Of a stretch of 18,402 bases of DNA, positions 14,995-18,402 are shown in pieces. Under the pieces are notes generated by a model, which saw only the letters and a list, made by a program, of their open reading frames with translations, was not told the DNA's origin and ran no database searches. Position 1 is the stretch's first letter. Each line of letters begins with the position of its first letter. Source of the stretch: Deltaproteobacteria bacterium (lineage in GTDB: Bacteria; Desulfobacterota; B13-G15; RBG-16-54-18); NCBI GenBank assembly GCA_003646745.1, contig QMLM01000008.1, forward strand, positions 1 through 18,402, written 5' to 3'. The position numbers and the translations under genes were made by a program.

Positions 14995-15752
14995 AGAAAG
15001 ACCTGAAGATAATTGTCGAAGACCTCAATTTCTTCTACGGTGACCTGAAAGCCCTAGATGGGGTGAACATTCAGATCCCGGAGCGGAAAGTCACAGCTCT
15101 TATTGGCCCCTCTGGATGCGGCAAATCCACCTTTTTGCGAGTCCTCAACAGGATGAACGATCTCATTCCAGAGACGAGACTGGAGGGGAAGGTTTTAATT
15201 GATGGGTATGACATCTATGCCGACAATATCGATGTAGTAGAACTCAGAAAAAAGATAGGGATGGTTTTTCAGAAATCCAATCCTTTTCCAAAATCCATCT
15301 TCGACAACGTGGCTTATGGCCCTAGAGTCCATGGGATTAAAGATAGGGTGAGACTTGCCGAGATCGTAGAGGAGAACCTGAAAAGGGCTGCCCTCTGGGA
15401 CGAGGTAAAAGACGATCTCAAACGCTCGGCCATGGAGCTCTCAGGGGGCCAGCAGCAGCGTTTGTGCATCGCCAGGGCCCTGGCTACCGAGCCTGAGATC
15501 CTGCTCATGGATGAGCCGGCCAGCGCCCTCGATCCCATATCCACAGCAAAGATAGAGGAGCTGATCCGGGAGCTTAAGGAGCGCTACACAATCGTCATCG
15601 TCACCCATAACATGCAACAGGCGGCCCGGGTGTCTGACTACACAGCCTTTTTTTACCTCGGCAAGCTGATAGAATTTAACCGAACCGAAGAGATCTTCAC
15701 CCGGCCCAGGAAAAAACAGACTGAAGACTATATAACAGGTCGCTTCGGTTAG
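14988..15752 (+). CDS. pstB: Phosphate ABC transporter ATPase PstB
   Basis: 254-residue cytoplasmic ATPase. Walker A GPSGCGKST (40-48), Q-loop VFQKSNPFPKSI (Gln95), ABC signature LSGGQQQRL (151-159), Walker B ILLMDEPASALDP (171-183), and H-loop VTHNMQQA (His207), all intact. The specific PstB strings NRMNDLIP and SNPFPKSIFDNVAYGPRVHG are present. Start is GTG 14988, inside the last codons of pstA (7-nt overlap), with AGGAAGAAGAGG just ahead. Followed 15 nt later by phoU. Confidence 0.95.
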   Translation: MVKKDLKIIVEDLNFFYGDLKALDGVNIQIPERKVTALIGPSGCGKSTFLRVLNRMNDLIPETRLEGKVLIDGYDIYADNIDVVELRKKIGMVFQKSNPFPKSIFDNVAYGPRVHGIKDRVRLAEIVEENLKRAALWDEVKDDLKRSAMELSGGQQQRLCIARALATEPEILLMDEPASALDPISTAKIEELIRELKERYTIVIVTHNMQQAARVSDYTAFFYLGKLIEFNRTEEIFTRPRKKQTEDYITGRFG

Positions 15753-15767
15753 TAGGGAGAATAAAAA

Positions 15768-16442
15768 ATGGAAAGACATCTGGAAAGGGAGCTGGATAAG
15801 TTAAGGAAGAAGATCCTCGCCTTGGGAACGATGGTGGAGGGAAGTATAGATAAGGCCATATTATCCCTCATGCGCCACGACCTGAAATTGGCCAAAGAGG
15901 TCATCGAGAATGATCACGAGATAGATCACCTGGAGGTGGAGATAGAAGAAGAGGGTCTCAAGATCCTCGCCCTCTATCAACCGGCAGCCATCGATCTGAG
16001 ATATGTGGTGGGGATCTTGAAGATGAACAATGATCTGGAACGAATGGGGGATCTAGCTGTAAACATCGCTGAGAGGGCAGCCTATTTGGCCAATCAGAGG
16101 GAAATGGGGTTATTTCTCGACTTTGCCAACATGAGCAAAAAGACCAGAGCTATGGTGAGGAAGGCCTTAGACGCCCTCATCAAAATGGACCCACAAATGG
16201 CCAAAGAGGTCTGCGCTGCCGATGACGATGTGGATGAGATCAATAAGGAGATACTCAACCTGATTCAAGATCATATCGAAAATAACCCTCAAGAGGTGAA
16301 GCCCTTAATTCATCTGCTCCTTGCCTCCCGCCATTTAGAGCGCATCGCTGATCTAGCCACCAATATAGCCGAGGACGTGGTCTATATGACCGAAGGCGAG
16401 ATCATCCGCCATCGGACAGAGGATTATACTCGGCAAGATTAA
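15768..16442 (+). CDS. phoU: Phosphate signalling protein PhoU
   Basis: 224-residue all-helical cytoplasmic protein linking the Pst transporter state to the histidine kinase and limiting phosphate uptake. Two repeats of the three-helix PhoU domain each carry the metal-binding E-R-x-x-D-x-x-x-N-I-A-E motif: ERMGDLAVNIAE (about 91-102) and ERIADLATNIAED (about 194-206). Length is typical. ATG 15768 follows GGGAGA. The stop codon (16440-16442) sits inside a long palindrome that probably ends the transcript. Confidence 0.95.
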   Translation: MERHLERELDKLRKKILALGTMVEGSIDKAILSLMRHDLKLAKEVIENDHEIDHLEVEIEEEGLKILALYQPAAIDLRYVVGILKMNNDLERMGDLAVNIAERAAYLANQREMGLFLDFANMSKKTRAMVRKALDALIKMDPQMAKEVCAADDDVDEINKEILNLIQDHIENNPQEVKPLIHLLLASRHLERIADLATNIAEDVVYMTEGEIIRHRTEDYTRQD

Positions 16443-16463
16443 ACCCTCATGAGGGTTTAATCT
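16436..16463 (+). terminator. 28-bp perfect palindrome over the phoU stop codon, probable terminator of the pst operon
   Basis: AGATTAAACCCT, centre CATG, AGGGTTTAATCT. As RNA this gives a 12-bp stem with a four-base loop, ending in GGGUUUAAUCU, which is a weak U tract. It includes the last two bases of the Asp codon and the whole TAA stop of phoU. Symmetric enough to act on either strand, or to bind a protein. Confidence 0.6.
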
Positions 16464-16518
16464 GAAAAATTATATCTTACATTCGAATAATTCCCCAGTA
16501 AGATCTCCACTTTAGTAG

Positions 16519-16546
16519 TTGATTTTTCACCTTCAAAAGATATATC
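16519..16546 (+). promoter_or_regulatory. Possible promoter of the UPF0237-UPF0210 pair
   Basis: TTGATT (16519-16524), 16-nt spacer, TATATC (16541-16546), in an A/T-rich gap after the phoU palindrome. It predicts a start near 16553 and a leader of about 32 nt. This implies the pair is transcribed separately from the pst operon. Confidence 0.4.
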
Positions 16547-16584
16547 ATTTCCTTGCAAAAAAATCTTTTTTAAAAAGGACTTAT

Positions 16585-16863
16585 ATGGCGGAAAAGGTAG
16601 TGATCACTGTTTTGGGGAAGGACAGGGTGGGGATCGTAGCCGAGATTTCAGGGGTCCTATATCAAAATAACGTGAATATCTTGGACATAAACCAAAAGAT
16701 CCTCGGGGAGGAGATCTTTGCCATGATCATGTTGGTGGACATCTCCCTGTGCAAGGTTAGCTTCGCTGAATTGAAGGAGAAGTTGGAGGAAAAGGGCCAG
16801 GAGTTGGGGCTGAAGGTCATGACCCAACATGAGGACATCTTTAAGTTTATGCACAGGATATAA
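16585..16863 (+). CDS. UPF0237-family ACT-domain protein
   Basis: A stand-alone ACT domain of 92 residues. MAEKVVITVLGKDRVGIVAEISGVLYQNNVNILD is the classic ACT first strand, Gly-containing turn and helix, related to GcvR-type regulators that bind small ligands such as amino acids. The later part (SLCKVSFAELKEKLEEKGQELGLKVMTQHEDIFKFMHRI) matches the UPF0237 family. ATG 16585 is preceded by AAAGGA with a 5-nt gap; an upstream TTG at 16519 would add unrelated residues and overlap the promoter. It is 2 nt from the UPF0210 gene, the usual pairing for this family, so the two products probably work together. Ligand and role are unknown. Confidence 0.9.
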   Translation: MAEKVVITVLGKDRVGIVAEISGVLYQNNVNILDINQKILGEEIFAMIMLVDISLCKVSFAELKEKLEEKGQELGLKVMTQHEDIFKFMHRI

Positions 16864-16865
16864 AA

Positions 16866-18233
16866 ATGACCCTAGAGTTCAGCTCAGAAGAAATATTGGA
16901 AACGGTGGAGATGATCGAGGTCTTCAACCTCGATGTGCGCACCGTCACCATGGGGATTAACCTGCAAGACTGCGCCCATGCGGAGCCAAAAAAGGCTGGT
17001 GAGAAAATTAGGGAGAAAATCACCCGCCTAGCAGCCCGCTTGCGTCAAGACGCCAAAGATATAGAGCTTAAATATGGGATACCCATCGTCAATGTCAGGA
17101 TTGCTGTAACCCCAATTGCCAACCTTCTCAACGAGGCCTCAGTAGATGATCTCCTCTACCTCGCCCAAGTGCTGGATAGTGCGGCGGCTGAAGTAGACAT
17201 CGACTTCTTGGGAGGGTACTCCGCCTTAGTACAAAAAGGATTTACCTCGGCGGAAAGGGCTCTCATCGACTCCATTCCCCATGCATTATCCCACACTGAG
17301 CGGATATGTTCCTCGGTCAATGTGGCCTCTACCAAGGCCGGCATCAATATGGATGCCGTCTACTTGATGGGGAAGATCGTAAAAGAGACCGCGACTCTTA
17401 CCGCTGACAGAGATGGGATAGGTTGTGCCAAGCTTGTGGTCTTCGCCAATGCGGTCGAGGACAATCCCTTTATGGCCGGGGCCTTTCACGGACCTGGCGA
17501 ACCGGAGGCAGTCATTAATGTGGGAGTGAGTGGTCCGGGGGTGATCCGCAATGTATTGGAGCGGATGGAAGGTGCCAACTTAGGAGAAGTGGCCGAGGCT
17601 ATCAAAAAGGCTGCCTTTAAGATCACCAGGGTGGGGGAGATGGTGGGCAGGGAGTTATCGAAAAGGTCGGGTGTAACCTTTGGTATCTTGGATATCTCCC
17701 TGGCCCCTACCCCTGCGGTGGGGGATAGCGTAGCCGATATCCTCGAAAAGATAGGGATAGGAAAGGTTGGTGGGCCGGGGAGCACCGCAGCCCTAGCGAT
17801 GCTAAATGATGCAGTGAAAAAAGGAGGAGCCTTTGCCTCCTCATATGTTGGAGGACTCAGTGGGGCCTTTATCCCAGTAAGCGAAGATGCCGGTATGGTA
17901 AGGGCAGCTGCGGAGGGGTGGCTTAGCTTGGAAAAGTTGGAGGCGATGACCGCGGTATGTTCCCTGGGTCTTGATATGATCGCCGTTCCTGGGGATACCA
18001 CCCCTGAGACCATCTCGGCCATCATCGCTGATGAGATGGCCATTGGAGTAATTAACAACAAGACCACGGGGGTGAGGATAATCCCTGCCCCCAATAAAGG
18101 GCCTGGAGAGTGGGTCAATTTTGGAGGCCTGTTGGGCAAAGCCCCGGTTCTTCCCCTCAAAGATGGAGCAGCGGAGAGGTTTATTCGAAGAGGAGGAAGA
18201 ATCCCTGCCCCCCTGCAAGGCTTGAACAATTGA
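16866..18233 (+). CDS. UPF0210 (DUF711) family protein
   Basis: 455 residues, full family length, soluble. N-terminal EEILETVEMIEVFNLDVRTVTMGINLQDCAHAE carries the conserved DC-x-H motif (Cys36, His38). Later conserved stretches include GIPIVNVRIAVTPIA, FLGGYSALVQKGFT, ERICSSVNVASTKAGINMDAV, NPFMAGAFHGPGEPEAVINVGVSGPG, GGPGSTAALAMLNDAVKKGG, and the C-terminus RRGGRIPAPLQGLNN. The family is called PFL-like from a reported fold similarity to pyruvate formate-lyase and ribonucleotide reductase. I see no glycyl-radical RVxGY signature, so a radical enzyme role is not supported. Function is unknown; the upstream ACT protein may sense its substrate or product. Confidence 0.92.
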   Translation: MTLEFSSEEILETVEMIEVFNLDVRTVTMGINLQDCAHAEPKKAGEKIREKITRLAARLRQDAKDIELKYGIPIVNVRIAVTPIANLLNEASVDDLLYLAQVLDSAAAEVDIDFLGGYSALVQKGFTSAERALIDSIPHALSHTERICSSVNVASTKAGINMDAVYLMGKIVKETATLTADRDGIGCAKLVVFANAVEDNPFMAGAFHGPGEPEAVINVGVSGPGVIRNVLERMEGANLGEVAEAIKKAAFKITRVGEMVGRELSKRSGVTFGILDISLAPTPAVGDSVADILEKIGIGKVGGPGSTAALAMLNDAVKKGGAFASSYVGGLSGAFIPVSEDAGMVRAAAEGWLSLEKLEAMTAVCSLGLDMIAVPGDTTPETISAIIADEMAIGVINNKTTGVRIIPAPNKGPGEWVNFGGLLGKAPVLPLKDGAAERFIRRGGRIPAPLQGLNN

Positions 18234-18274
18234 AGATGTCTGTTACGGCCAGCAATTGAAAGGAGCTGAGGAGG

Positions 18275-18402
18275 ATGAAGGTGCCTTTTCTGGACTTAAA
18301 GGCCCAATATCAGAAAATCAAAGAGGAAGTCGATCAGGCCCTCATGGAGGTGGTCTCGCAGCAACAATTTATCTTAGGACCGAAGGTAAAGGTTTTGGAA
18401 GA
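18275..18402 (+). CDS. DegT/DnrJ/EryC1/StrS-type aminotransferase, N-terminus (3' end outside window)
   Basis: Only 42 codons are present. MKVPFLDLKAQYQKIKEEVDQALMEVV followed by QFILGPKVKVLE is the standard opening of PLP-dependent sugar aminotransferases of this family, which make amino sugars for surface polysaccharides. The catalytic Lys lies beyond the window. Start ATG 18275 has AAAGGAG 9 nt upstream, with a second GAGGAGG run touching the ATG that is too close to act. The 41-nt gap after UPF0210 shows no terminator, so co-transcription is possible. Confidence 0.85.
   Translation, partial: MKVPFLDLKAQYQKIKEEVDQALMEVVSQQQFILGPKVKVLE

Noticed and set aside
17486..18229. 247-codon ORF antisense to the UPF0210 gene
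   Set aside because: Shadow of a well-conserved coding frame; Ser/Pro/Ile-rich composition typical of reverse-strand frames and no recognisable domain.

Overview
The window reads as chromosomal DNA of an anaerobic or facultative Gram-negative-type bacterium. A Desulfobacterota (deltaproteobacterial) or related lineage fits best, but this is an inference from gene content (LIV-type ABC transporter next to acyl-CoA ligase and acyl-CoA dehydrogenase, the UPF0237/UPF0210 pair, AGG/AGA- and ATA-rich codon use). No rRNA or other taxonomic marker is present. Genes are densely packed, and I see no CRISPR array, tRNA, rRNA, transposase or phage gene.

Left part (1-7606), a carboxylic-acid uptake and activation module. 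The 3' part of an acyl-CoA dehydrogenase on + converges on a six-gene operon on -. In transcription order that operon is: periplasmic substrate-binding protein (frameshifted at a G8 tract), permeases livH and livM, ATPases livG and livF, and an AMP-forming acyl-CoA ligase. A near-consensus promoter (TTGACA-N17-TATAAC) lies about 190 nt upstream of the binding-protein start. A strong hairpin separates the binding-protein gene from livH, while the downstream genes abut or sit 1-11 nt apart. The layout suggests import of a carboxylic acid, CoA activation, then dehydrogenation.

Middle (7607-9577). cinA (+) and a YciO-type member of the Sua5/YrdC family (-) converge and overlap by 12 nt. The yciO promoter and the promoter of the next operon stand back to back near 9486-9549.

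Right-centre (9578-16463), a complete phosphate-starvation module on +: response regulator (PhoB type), histidine kinase (PhoR type), pstS, pstC, pstA, pstB, phoU. The 315-nt gap before pstS holds head-to-head arrays of degenerate 8-bp units, a perfect GC-rich hairpin, and an array of 11-bp-spaced CTAAC repeats that looks like a Pho box directly upstream of a -10 element. The module ends in a 28-bp perfect palindrome over the phoU stop codon. Its core recurs almost exactly at the 3' end of the kinase gene.

Right end (16464-18402): a UPF0237 ACT-domain protein and a UPF0210 (DUF711) protein, a conserved pair of unknown role, then the first 42 codons of a DegT/DnrJ/EryC1/StrS-type aminotransferase that runs off the window.

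No wholly novel system is evident. The items most worth a second look are the G8 frameshift, the Pho-box array, the 8-bp repeat element, the shared hairpin, and the divergent LivG motifs.
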